Shown here: positions 40,045 through 50,439 of the stretch, one piece after another
Layout: the number at the start of each line of letters is the position of its first letter
Numbering within the stretch: position 1 is the stretch's first letter
Source: Salarias fasciatus
Taxonomy: Eukaryota; Chordata; Actinopteri; Blenniiformes; Blenniidae
Direction: 5' to 3'
Assembly (NCBI RefSeq): GCF_902148845.1
Contig: NC_043746.1
Coordinates: forward strand, 6,113,555 to 6,177,554
Length of the DNA: 64,000 bases
Made by a program: the position numbers and the translations under genes
Notes under the pieces: generated by a model
Seen by the model: the letters and a program-made list of their open reading frames with translations, nothing else
Told to the model about the DNA's origin: nothing
The model's database searches: none

Positions 40045-42202
40045 GTGCAGCAAATTGATCATTTCTTTCAAAAAATGGATATTGAAAATAAGACAGAGAA
40101 GAAGCCCTACAGAGAGAAGCTCAACAAGGACGCTAGAGACCGATATTTGGTAAAGCTGACCTCTATTAGTAATGTAGATCCATATGAGCTAGCAGCTAAC
40201 GCATGGACAAGCGATCCCGCCCTGTTTCCCCCAACAACAAATATGGACATCATTTGCTATCTTGTTCATGGTGTCAGTGCTTATACATTTGAAGAATTCC
40301 GAAACTATAAATCCCTCGAGGCTCATGGACTTTTTACCAACGGCTGGGTACAAGATTTATATTCATTTCAACCTGATGGATGCACTAACACTGTCATCAC
40401 AGCAAAGGTAAGGCACCAGTAGCAAAAGCTAATCTAATGTGTACAACATGTGTATTTAATTGTACATCACTGTACTGTAATTTTGTCAGTCAGTTCAAAC
40501 CTTCATAATTTATACATTTAAAATGCAAAACAGAATATAAAACAACACACCAACAATCATATCTGTCCACACTTCATCACCTACACCTAACACTCTTACT
40601 GAACCATTCTAAGTACTTTGTTCAGATCTTTTTTTCCTGTCTTTTTGATTGTAGGTTTTGCACTCCCAACGCCTGCGAGAAGCACCTCTCAAACCCTGGG
40701 CTATCCTAGAATCATCAGGGGCCATATCCTCCGCTCACTGTACCTGTATGGCGGGAATAGGAGAATCCTGTACACATGTTGCAGCAATGCTGTTCAAGTT
40801 GGAGGCGGTTGTGAGATGCAGAGAGACAGTGACAGTGACCGGCAAACCTGCATACTGGATGATACCAGGAAATCTTTCAAAAGTAGAACCACAACCAGGA
40901 TACAGAATCGATTTCACAAGTTCAAAAGCAAAGAGAAAGGCTCTGAACAGACTCTTGGAAGGAAAAACTGTAGATCCATCTTCTATCAGGACAACACGAA
41001 CAAAGGCAACAGGTTCTGTGTCAAAGGAGCAGTTGGACTCATTTTTTAGAGCAATTAACAAGGCATCACCTCAAGCTGCTGTGCTATCCTGTTTGCCTGA
41101 ATATTGTGACGCATTTATTGATCCAGTTCAATCACTCACTGTACCACGTTCCCTTCAGTCTCTTCATGATGTGACAATGGAGGGCAAGGAGATATCCATT
41201 TTGCGTGAACACTGTAAATCACTTGCTGGCAGAATCTCACTTACAAACGAGCAAGCTGACTACATAGAAAGTACAACAAGAAAGCAAAACAAATCTTCAA
41301 CGTGGCATCAGTACCGTGCAGGGAGGGTCACAGCATCAAATATGCATTCTGTTTATGTCTCAAGTTTAGACAAACCTTCACAGTCTGTTGTTAATTCAGT
41401 ATGCTATCCTAAAAACACAACAAACAGCTCCAGCGCCATTGAGTGGGGTAGACAAAATGAAAACCATGCCAGGGAAATGTATAGACTGCAGTCTAACAGA
41501 CATCACTCTGGCTCAGAGGTGACACAGTGTGGTTTTTTTATTAATCCAAAGTTTCCAGAGGTTGGGGCCTCACCTGACGGACTTGTGCAGTGCAACTGTT
41601 GTGGCAGAGGCTGTATTGAGATTAAATGCTCATACAAATACCGTGATCTTACAGTGAGTGAGGCATGCAGTAGATCTGACAGGGACTTCTGTTTGGAATT
41701 ACATGAAGGAGAGATTCGTCTCAAGCCAGAACACCCCTACTACAAACAAGTTCAAACTCAGATTTTTGTTACTGAGACTGAGTACTGTGACTTCATTGTA
41801 TGGACAAAGAAAGACTTTGCTGTGGTGCGTGTTGCTCCGGATGCTGAACTTTGGGCAGCTCTTCTTGAAAAAGCAGAACAATTTTTTGTGTGTGTGAGTC
41901 TCCCAGAACTTGTAAGCTGCCATTTCACAAAGTTAGACAACAGGCCTGCACCAAGAGAGATTCCCCTTTCCTCCTGCAAAAAAAAGAAGAAACAAGACAC
42001 AGCATCCCAGAATAAACACAAGCAAAAATCTGTTGAAAAGTTATGGTGCACTTGTCGTTGTCCTGAGAGCAAAGATGACATGGTTGCTTGTGATAATGAG
42101 AACTGCAAAACTGTTTGGTTCCATTTAAGTTGTGTGGGTCTGCAACTTGTACCTGCACAAGAAGAGACATGGTTTTGTTCGGCATGCACTAATAAAATGT
42201 AA
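40045..42202 (+). CDS. Transposon-encoded SWIM zinc finger - YqaJ nuclease - PHD finger protein
   Basis: Exons 40045-40407 and 40655-42202 (GCAAAG|GTAAGG ... TTGTAG|GTT) splice in phase to 636 residues; a second Met at 40078 would give 625. A SWIM finger (C-x-C, then C-x-H) is seen at AHCTCMAGIGESCTHVAA, residues ~148-160. A YqaJ/lambda-exonuclease-type nuclease follows: WHQYRAGRVTASN, IEWGRQNENHAREMY, GASPDGLV, CIEIKCSYKY and YYKQVQTQIFV, which supply the expected acidic, E-x-K and Gln residues. A C4HC3 PHD finger closes the protein (LWCTCRCPESKDDMVACDN ... TVWFHLSCVGL ... TWFCSACT). Between them a Lys-rich stretch (KKKKKQ) may be a nuclear localisation signal. The frame is uninterrupted and all catalytic motifs are present. 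Its role in ISL2EU transposition is unproven; nuclease trimming and histone binding are inferences. Confidence 0.85.
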
Positions 42203-42216
42203 GTCAGTGTTGCTGT

Positions 42217-42222
42217 AATAAA
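42217..42222 (+). terminator. Poly(A) signal of the SWIM-YqaJ-PHD gene
   Basis: AATAAA 15 bp after the stop; another AATAAA at 42191-42196 overlaps the last codons. Confidence 0.5.
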
Positions 42223-42408
42223 GATGGCTTTACCTGACACATTACTTTGTATTGTCTAATATGTTTGAATACAGAACCCACTGTTGAGATTTTTTTATAG
42301 TGAAAGAAGACAAAAACACCTGAACACTTGACAAGGAAAAATTTAATAACTTAACACTATCATTTATAGCCTAGACCAATTTCTGTTTGTTCAATGATCA
42401 GTGACATA

Positions 42409-43443
42409 CTACTTACAAACAGTTGGGCAAAGATTTGTTAAAGCACAACACACTGTAACCACCTTATCCAAAAGTGTGACATCTTCGCCCTCACATGGCA
42501 GTATGAGCGAAATTGGGATTGTTCCCGCCAACAGCTTATACTTCTGGTTCACATTTCCAATCACTCGTTCAACATGGATTCGAAGGTGCGCTATTTTCCT
42601 GGTTTCCTCCACGTCTTTAGCATCCAACTGAGACATGCCTTTTGTGAAAGCTGGGACTTTAACCTCTGCACATAACATTCCAACATTTTCCTGAATGTCA
42701 AACCCTCTGTCAGCCAAAACAATGTCCCCTGGCATCAGTTTGTTTAGAAATCCACTATTCAGGGTAATATGCTTGTCACTTGTACGGCCCCCCCATCCTT
42801 TGGACAAAAAACATATGGCTCCTTTGGGTGTAATTCCTATAAGATACTTCATGGTGTGGTTGTGTTTGTAACTTGAAAACATCTGGGCACATGCTTTTAC
42901 ATTGGAAGGTCTCTCAGTGAAAATTTCAAAGCAATCAATAATAACAGCAACTCTGTTGCCAAACGATTGAACAAACTGATGTGGCATAACTTTCCGCAAA
43001 GTGTCTCTGTCTGGCCGTATAATAGAATGTCGTAAGAATGAATATAAATGTGATACAGTATCATTGAAAACTCTATACACAGTACTTGTTGAAACAAGGA
43101 ACAGGTCAGAAAGAACATAAACAGATACATCTAGTCGCAGCCGCATGAGTGTTAGAAGAAGCATTTGGAACGGTGTAAGCAGAGTCTTTTTGTAGGAGGT
43201 GACAGACATAAAAAAGGACAGCACTTCCATGTATGTTTGATAATTAGGCAGTCCTGTGTAGTGCCTTACTTTATCAGTGTCATTTTCAGAAAAAAATCCA
43301 TCGCTGAACTTGACCCTATTAAGTTGCTGCCTCAGTTTTTGATTTTCTTCTCGAAGTCTATTAATTTCACCACTCTTCGTGATGCAGCCACTGCATTGCG
43401 ATGTATCACTGATGTTTTTTTTTTTTTTTGTTTCATTACATGA
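42409..43443 (-). CDS. DDE transposase (DDE_Tnp_4 type) of the ISL2EU-like element; 5' exon not found
   Basis: An open minus-strand frame of 345 codons runs from a likely splice acceptor (TTTTTCTTAG at 43444 and up) to a stop at 42409-42411. A short leucine-zipper-like coil (INRLREENQKLRQQL) precedes the family motif VRHYTGLPNYQTYMEVL. A helix-turn-helix-like region follows (VYVLSDLFLVSTSTVYRVF). The catalytic triad is visible as D in VIIDCFEIF, D in VLADRGFD and E in RIHVERVIG. This is the IS5/Harbinger-like catalytic domain. Relatives usually begin with a THAP zinc finger; none was found in the next 500 bp, so the 5' exon is either more distant or lost. The first in-frame Met after the acceptor is at MEVLSFFMS (43230). 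Convergent with the YqaJ gene. Confidence 0.85.
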   Translation of the reverse strand, partial: SCNETKKKKNISDTSQCSGCITKSGEINRLREENQKLRQQLNRVKFSDGFFSENDTDKVRHYTGLPNYQTYMEVLSFFMSVTSYKKTLLTPFQMLLLTLMRLRLDVSVYVLSDLFLVSTSTVYRVFNDTVSHLYSFLRHSIIRPDRDTLRKVMPHQFVQSFGNRVAVIIDCFEIFTERPSNVKACAQMFSSYKHNHTMKYLIGITPKGAICFLSKGWGGRTSDKHITLNSGFLNKLMPGDIVLADRGFDIQENVGMLCAEVKVPAFTKGMSQLDAKDVEETRKIAHLRIHVERVIGNVNQKYKLLAGTIPISLILPCEGEDVTLLDKVVTVCCALTNLCPTVCK

Positions 43444-43570
43444 CTAAGAAAAATGAGGATTACATTATTTCATGAGTTTTGTAAAAATATAGATTTTGCA
43501 TAATGTTAAAAAGTTTGAATGTTAAGAAGTTTATAGTTTTGCTTTGGAGCTAATCGTTGGATGAGGTTTG

Positions 43571-44575
43571 ACAGGGAATAGCAAACCGGAAGTGTAGCCG
43601 TGCATGAGAACCGTGAGGAGTCAGCGTCTCCTGCTGCAGCCCGAGGACGTGTGAAGGACTGTAAAGTGAGCAGAGCCCGGTTTCCTGAAGGCCTGGACCG
43701 TGATTCCTGGCTTCCTGCAGGCTGCTGAAGAGTTTGCCTCCGACCCGAACCGCCAGGAAGTGAGTGGAGCCTGTTTCCGGGACGGACCGAGTCCTCTGGG
43801 CCAGGCTGGCCGGGACTCAAGGACCAGGGAAGAGGACGAGGTTTTCCCTGCAGGCTGGTAGGATCAGACCTTCCACATGTTCCAGTGGAGATGAGCTCCA
43901 ACATCAGAAATCAAACAATGGAACAGTCTTTATAATCACAAACCCGCTTTAAAGAACACTGAGAGTGCACAATAAAAAAAATGAAGCTGAGCTTATTGAA
44001 ACTATATTTTTTTTATTTCCACATTGAAATGTCTCTTTCACGTTAGTATTTATGTTGGGAAAGAACTCTCATGTGTTGATAAATTGCTCCCTTATTATGA
44101 GGAGACGGCTGGTAAAGGGGTCACACATTCAATAGTCTAAAAGCCTATTGTGATTATAAAATGTCCTGAAGGCCTCAAAGGTTCATACCTCCAACACAGG
44201 AAGTTCCTCCAGAGAAATGTTGCTCCAGTAATCTGAAATTTTGAGGTTTTAGATTGTCTTGTACAAATTTGAAGACTGTCTCTTAAAATCAGATCAGTAA
44301 TTTTCTAATACATGTGATTTAACATCAGATATGCTGCTTTCTGATGCAGATCTTTGCATTATGTTCATGTTTACAGTGTGAACTAAATTAGGCTGAAAAA
44401 ACCCCTCAATTTTCTTTGTTGTATTTTTTTACAGTTTAAAGTCATACAGACCTCTACAAATCACATCAGTAGCTCCATGTAGTGTTCAGGATGAGACGAG
44501 GCAGAGTCCAGGCAGGATTTGATCCCATTTAAAGATGTTTTTGTAACCTATAAATTAAGAAATACTTATACTTAA
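43571..44575. other. No gene recognised
   Basis: A GC-rich block at 43571-43870 (rich in CpG, open in several frames) gives way to AT-rich DNA. Neither strand shows a recognisable protein or a complete repeat. The GC-rich block could be part of the transposon's right end or a separate 5'UTR-like island. Confidence 0.4.
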
Positions 44576-45244
44576 AGGAATACTTCAACATTTTGGCAAA
44601 TTGGCCCATTTAGCGCAATTCCTTAGTAATTTCGAACAGCATACTTACATTTTTTTGTAAGGGTGAGCTGTTGTTTATTCAGAGGCGAGTCGGGGAAGGT
44701 TTTCGGGACGGACACAATGGAAGCGAACGGTATTTTTGTTCCCCCTCATCAAACTCACCAAATACAAAATCCAACAACGCCAAAACACTTTGGTGGACAC
44801 GTTATAATCCGAACATTCACTACGCTGTGAAATATTAATGCAAAATTACGAGATTGAGTTGTTTATGCGAAGATTGCTAAGACGGAACTACTTACTAAAC
44901 ATGGCGTCTGGGCGTAGGGATTTCAAAAGAAAAAGTAGTTCCCAGTATTTGCTTAAGTATCGTAACGCTGCAATATTATTTGTTGGTGTTCCACAGCGTA
45001 GTGAATTTGCGGATTATAACGTGTCCACCAAAGTGTTTTGGGGTTGTTGGATTGTGTATTTGATGAGTTTGACGAGGGGAAACAAAAATACCATCCACTT
45101 CCATTGTGTCCCTCCCGAAAACCTTCCCCGACTCGCCTCTGGATAAACAACAGCTCGCCCTCACAAAAAAAGTAAGTATGCTGTTCGAAATGACTAAGGA
45201 ATTGTGCTAAATGGGCCAGTTTGCCAAAATGTTGAAGTATCCCT
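44576..45244. mobile_element. Foldback MITE, copy 2 (TTAA target duplication)
   Basis: A 669-bp element flanked by TTAA (44572-44575, 45245-45248), with ends AGGAATACTTCAAC and GTTGAAGTATCCCT. The arms and centre match copy 1 at 30873-31546 closely and in the same orientation, including the AACATGGCGTCTGGGCG centre. Scattered substitutions between the copies show independent insertions of one family rather than a recent local duplication. Confidence 0.85.
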
Positions 45245-45344
45245 TTAAGGGCTATGTAAGTGCTTTACAATACAACACTAAAATGCATTTAACATCATGA
45301 AGATACCCAGTTAAAAGTTTTTCAATCAGAGTCCTGGTAATATG

Positions 45345-45349
<5 letters not shown>

Positions 45350-45420
<71 letters not shown>
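45350..45420. repeat. (TG)n microsatellite
   Basis: About 71 bp of uninterrupted TG, 100 bp right of the foldback copy. Confidence 0.98.
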
Positions 45421-45423
<3 letters not shown>

Positions 45424-47738
45424 AACTTTTGGAAATTTTAAGCCACATTATTTTTATTTTGTTTTTGCATAAAAACGTTCTAACTCAAGGCAACACATAC
45501 TTGACTGGTAACACACACATGAAAGTCAACTTTGGATCTATATATTACTTCCTCTTCAGCCTAACCCAATAGAAAAACTTCAGGAGTGTCCCTGCTGATC
45601 AAGACTGTCTGATAGATTTCAGTGGAAGTTGTGTCATCAACTGCTCTGTCTTCATACAATGTTGGTAAATGTAAACTGCCAGTGGTGTGGGCTGTAAGTG
45701 AATTGGCTGAGACAGGAAGTGGCTCAAAAGGTTGTGTTCAGACTGCAGGGACAGTCTGTCCAGGTGGGGTCAGCATTCACACACACACACACACACTTTC
45801 ATCTAACACAGGAAAAAAATGTGACAGAGAAACCCAGCTATCATGGATCGATATGACAAAACACTTGAGTCTTTGGGAAGCGTGGCTGTGTGGAGACAGG
45901 AATTAAAAGTGTTTTTACCTTCCTGCCGGCCCAGCTTCAGGATGAGACCCACCCTGGTCACCCGATCATCCCTGCCTTTGTGTGGAGAGATGCTAATGTT
46001 TGATTCAGCCCCAGACAATATGGGACACGAGTGGCTCGTTATTCATGCAGCAGGACGTTCTTTCTTCCACACTTGCTAATCTAACTTATCAGACCAGTCG
46101 TGGATTTCAGTTCCTGGGTTGTTGATGTTATCTCATCTCAGCAGCTCAGCAGCTCAGCATGGGCCACACGTTTGAAACCTCTTAGATTAAAAGACACATT
46201 TAGAACATTTTCCAATAAATGAAATTCACCTAAAATCTCTGAAAAGAGAACACAGCTCACGTTAGGAAGTCATGCAGACACAAAACTGTCTTATGTTGCA
46301 TCTATGAAGATTTTACAGATTTCTGTAATATGTTTGGCAGTTTTTCTTTTTTTTTGGCCTATTTCGATTTTTTAAAACCATTTTACTGTCCTTGTTTGAG
46401 CTGTTTTAACAGTTTAAGTGATTTTACAAATTCTAGGTGTTTTCAGCTGTTTGACCTTTTGAACCTGTATTAACATTTCCTGCCGATTGCTGTTATCGAA
46501 GCTTTTATAGTCTTTTCACAGTCAACTCTTTTTTTTAAGATGTTACTCTGTTTTTTAATTTTGTTTATATTCTATTTTTAAATAGCAAATTTAGAGTTCT
46601 ATGCTCCATTAATTCATTTATTACAATTTTAGCCAGGAGATTATTAATCAATGTCTTAAAAAAAAACTGGTATCCAAAATTAAATAAAATAATTCTAAAA
46701 AAGGACGCAGAAGAACTTCAATATATTGATAACATGATTGATAATTCTGGTTATTGTTTCAGGCTGTATGTTTTGCTGTTTGTTTTCACTAACTGTCAGC
46801 TGGAACAAACTGGTTAACCTCAGTAGTTAGAGGATAAAATTAATAAATTTCAATGAAGACAAAAAAAAATTACAGTTTCATGTTTAATTAAAAACTATTA
46901 ATAATGTTAAAAATAAACCCAAAGCTGCAAAATAAAGAAATAATGTGTATTACAGAAGCAGACGTGTTTTGAATTGGTCAGTCAGTCCCCTTTGAACCAG
47001 TCATTCATGACTCATGGCTCAGTCGTTTAGTTGTTTTAATCCCTTCTGCATAAAAACAACAGAGCAGAGGACAAGTCTACTGGCTGATACAGAGAAACAG
47101 TGCTCGCATCGCTGGTATGGCCGATCACCGATATTTACCTATTTTAATAAGAAAAGCATCTCCTGCAATCAGCTTCGTAGAAATGAAAAAATCAGCATAA
47201 GCTGTGACAGTTGGATCATCTCTCTTCATTTCAGTGCAACACATGTTTTCTGGACATTTTCCATCAATGAAATATGTAAATTGAGCTTGTTCCTGAGTAT
47301 GTTCATGTCTCAGTTGAAAAACTAGAGACTTCCTTAAACAGTTATTAATGCCAGGGTTAAAAAAGTACTTGAGAGAATTGAAAAGCTTAAAACAGCAGTT
47401 TATGGCTACAGCAGGCAGATGTAGTGGTCAGAGGCGTCCAGCAGAGGGCAGCATCGACACAGCAGAAAATTGCAGGTCAGATTCCATGCTCTGGCTCGCC
47501 CTTTGACCCCTGGGGAGGAGGGGGTGCTGCTGCCTTCAGACTGAACAGAGGAGGTCGAGCTGCTCTCTGAGCGATCGGATGTCTGATCGTCGCTCCTCTT
47601 CCTCTTCTCCTTCCTCTATCAGCCGATCGAATCTGCATTACGAGGCCTGAATGTTTCCAGCAGGGAGGCTCCGCAGGATTTGGCTTGAGAAAACAGAATT
47701 TATCACATGATAGAACATGTCTTTGGATAATGGTTATT
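45421..47738. other. No gene seen; AT-rich intergenic DNA
   Basis: Contains a short (CA) tract near 45780-45795 and long AT-rich stretches with poly-T at 46350 and 46500-46680. No exon or complete mobile element recognised. Confidence 0.6.
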
Positions 47739-47760
47739 CCCCCCCCCCCCCCCCCCCCCC
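47739..47760. repeat. Poly-C tract
   Basis: A 22-bp run of C followed directly by a GC-rich, repeat-free segment (47761-48060). Confidence 0.95.
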
Positions 47761-48076
47761 TTGCCTCTCGTGCGCCAGGAAGCTCTCCGTGCGAGCGCCG
47801 TTCGTTATGAGGCGGCCATTGTTCTCTGTCAGAGAAATGAGAGGGCAGGCACATCACGGATTCTCCTCCTGTCTGCCTCGCGTGTTTTGATCGCCCCGCA
47901 AAGGCGCATGAAAGCAGAGAAGGCCGCTCACACCGGAGAGGACAGCTTCTGCGGCACGCCACATAATTAATGGGGAGAGGAATCACCTCTCGGAGTGACC
48001 TGACAATGGCTGAAGCCTCCCCGGCGTTTTCTCAGGACAGGCTGATTAGGGCCTGATCCTGTTACCCCTCTTTAAC

Positions 48077-48110
<34 letters not shown>

Positions 48111-50405
48111 CTTTTTCTTTTTTGACATAATGCATTCCAGATCGGGAGCGAGCTCCAGACGCGGCGCTGTGGAGATGTCATGGGGTTTGTCACGGCCTGC
48201 TGGGAGTCTGCAAATTCCTCAGTGTTGGTGCGTTTCAGAAACCCAAACGCTGAGACGGGACTGGTGTCAAACACTGCCATCGCACATGTGCACACTTGTA
48301 CGCCTCCGGAGTACGTCCACCGCCCGGCACGCACGCCGCGCTCCGCAGCACAGGTGCTGATCACGGCGGACCCGGGGGAAGGCCTCCAGACCGGGACCCT
48401 CGACACTGGGCGTGAGATTAGGCCCTGATGGAAGTGAGCAGATATTCCTGGTTTCTCTTCCTCATTCCGCAGCTCTTAACTAGCTTGCCTTCAACTCCAA
48501 CAGCGGCAGATTGTTTTACATTTAGGGCGAACTGGTCTGCAGGAAGAAAAAGAGGAATAATTACACCTTTCACACATCACCTCAGACTCTGATCTGCTCC
48601 CAGGTTATTAGCAGCACCGACTGATTGTTTCAGCTCATGTTTCAGCGGCGCTGTACTGTAACACCGACACTCTGGACGGCGCTAATCATTGATAACTATG
48701 ATAACATCAGGAACACAGACACAGCTACTGATGTTTCAGTGAAGCACGAGGTACATTTCTGAGTAAATATCTACTTTTATTTCCACTTATGAGTAAAATA
48801 ACTCCATTACTTTTTAAAGAAATATTTACTGTACACTGTAAAACATAACCTAATAAAAGAAATAAGATGTAATAATTTCAGTGTAATAATTCAATTAGTA
48901 AAATTGTAATAGAAGAATTTAATTAAAGTGAATTAAGTGGATCATTTCAGGTATTGTAATTCTTTAAGTTGACTTAATGCTGTTATAATATAGCTTAAGG
49001 ATAATATGGATTACATTTTTTTATTTTTAATTGCAACATTATGAAAGCTCTTAATTATTCTTGATGATCAAGCAAATTTTTACAATTTTCATGCATTTCT
49101 TATAAATTAAACCATGTTTTAGAAGCCGTAACAACAGTCACGTTTCCTGTCCTCAAGCAAACCCCCCGCAGACGGCTGAATAGTCTGAATAAAGTAAAAC
49201 AATCTGATCATTTTCCTCGTGCGGTTTTAGCTGAACTCATCAGTTTTTATGTTTTAGTGACATTTATTGAATACTAATGTTCAATATCAGCAGCAAGAAA
49301 AGATAAAAAAGGAGTAAAACTCTCCCTCACGTCGTCCTCTATTTCCTCTGAAGCGTCCAGTGTGAAAAGCCCCGGGAGGAAATGTTCTCCTGGGTGAATA
49401 TGTGATTTTCCAGGCCTTGAACTCTGCAGTGTGTTTGTGTAGGAGTGACGGTGCATTCTTCTGGAGTTGAGTCAATTTGTTTGACTAAGCTCCGTTTTGG
49501 AAGACGCTCCGTGGACCCGCTGCGTTTTATCAGGCAGATTTAAGGACGGCTCGCCGCTCAGTCAGCATCCCGAGAGGAGGAGGACGGGGAGGACGCGGAG
49601 GACTCGTCTCTCAGATCGCATGTCAATACGCAAGAATGCCGGCCTGTCACTAACTACCACAGCCGAATATCACGTCCCCCTCCCTCTGCTTTCTCTCTGC
49701 TTCCCTCTTCTTCAGAGCGACTTTGAAGTAAAACAGTGAAAAGATCCCAGACTGTAGCAAATTACCCGGGACTGAAGCATTTTTGACATAAGTCCTGAGA
49801 GACGAGGGCGAGCCACTTTTCCCGGCGGCCCCTTTGGCGTTTTTAATCTGGGGCCGAGGGAGACGGCGGCGCTGACAGAGTGATGGGACAGCTGGACGGG
49901 CTTCCAGGCCGGCGGCAGGCGGGCCGGAGGGGAGCCAGGAGAAGGCCCGGAGCCGGCGGGTCAGGACGGACCGCCACACGTGTCCTCAGGAGACATCTGC
50001 ACGCCGCCAGCTTCCTCCAGCAGCACGCCGCTGCAGCCGAACCGGAGGGAAATCTTTAGCGTTTGGAGAAAGCATGGGGTTTGAGCAGACTGAAACCCCG
50101 AGAGGACGAGGTGGAGGTGAAATGCGGCTGACCCGTCAGGATGGATGTTCTGTAACCAAGAGGAAACAGTTTTGGCTCACAGGTTGTCCTCAGACACCAC
50201 CGAAGTATATTTGCTGGTGTTTTTCGAGGCGACAGGTGAAACCTCTTCAAAATGAGCCGGACCGGCGTCGTTGCAGCAGGACCAGACTCGGCGTTTCCTC
50301 CAGTTTCCTCTCATTAAGCTAAGCTAAACTAAGCTAACTACACCGAAACCCGTCATGTGAACCGATACATCGCTCCTCCAGGGATATTTCATGCGTGCAG
50401 CTTCC

Positions 50406-50407
<2 letters not shown>
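47761..50407. other. No gene seen; GC-rich patches and microsatellite
   Basis: GC-rich, non-repetitive patches at 47761-48060, 48120-48430 and 49500-50060 alternate with an AT-rich block at 48740-49110. A (GT)n tract lies at 48081-48109. The open frames in the GC-rich patches resemble no known protein. Confidence 0.55.
48081..48109. repeat. (GT)n microsatellite
   Basis: Perfect dinucleotide tract. Confidence 0.97.

Positions 50408-50438
<31 letters not shown>
50408..50438. repeat. (CA)n microsatellite
   Basis: Perfect dinucleotide tract. Confidence 0.97.

Positions 50439-50439
<1 letters not shown>

Larger units (their letters stand above)
39938..43570. mobile_element. ISL2EU-like (PIF/Harbinger-related) DNA transposon, two genes
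   Basis: Two convergent genes separated by about 200 bp: a SWIM-YqaJ-PHD protein on the plus strand and a DDE transposase on the minus strand. A transposase paired with a YqaJ-type nuclease gene is the hallmark of ISL2EU elements. The left flank (39955-40030) is CpG-rich and contains GTCACGTGACC and GGCGCCATGTTGGG, like a transposon end or promoter. Composition changes near 43570. Exact ends, inverted repeats and target duplication were not resolved by eye. Confidence 0.75.

Noticed and set aside
43506-43904. 132-codon minus-strand frame as a possible transposase 5' exon
   Set aside because: No THAP-type Cys/His pattern, no matching splice donor and no similarity to transposase N-termini; a by-product of GC-rich sequence.
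47739-47760. Poly-C run as a functional i-motif or promoter element
   Set aside because: A simple homopolymer, possibly an assembly artefact, without supporting context.
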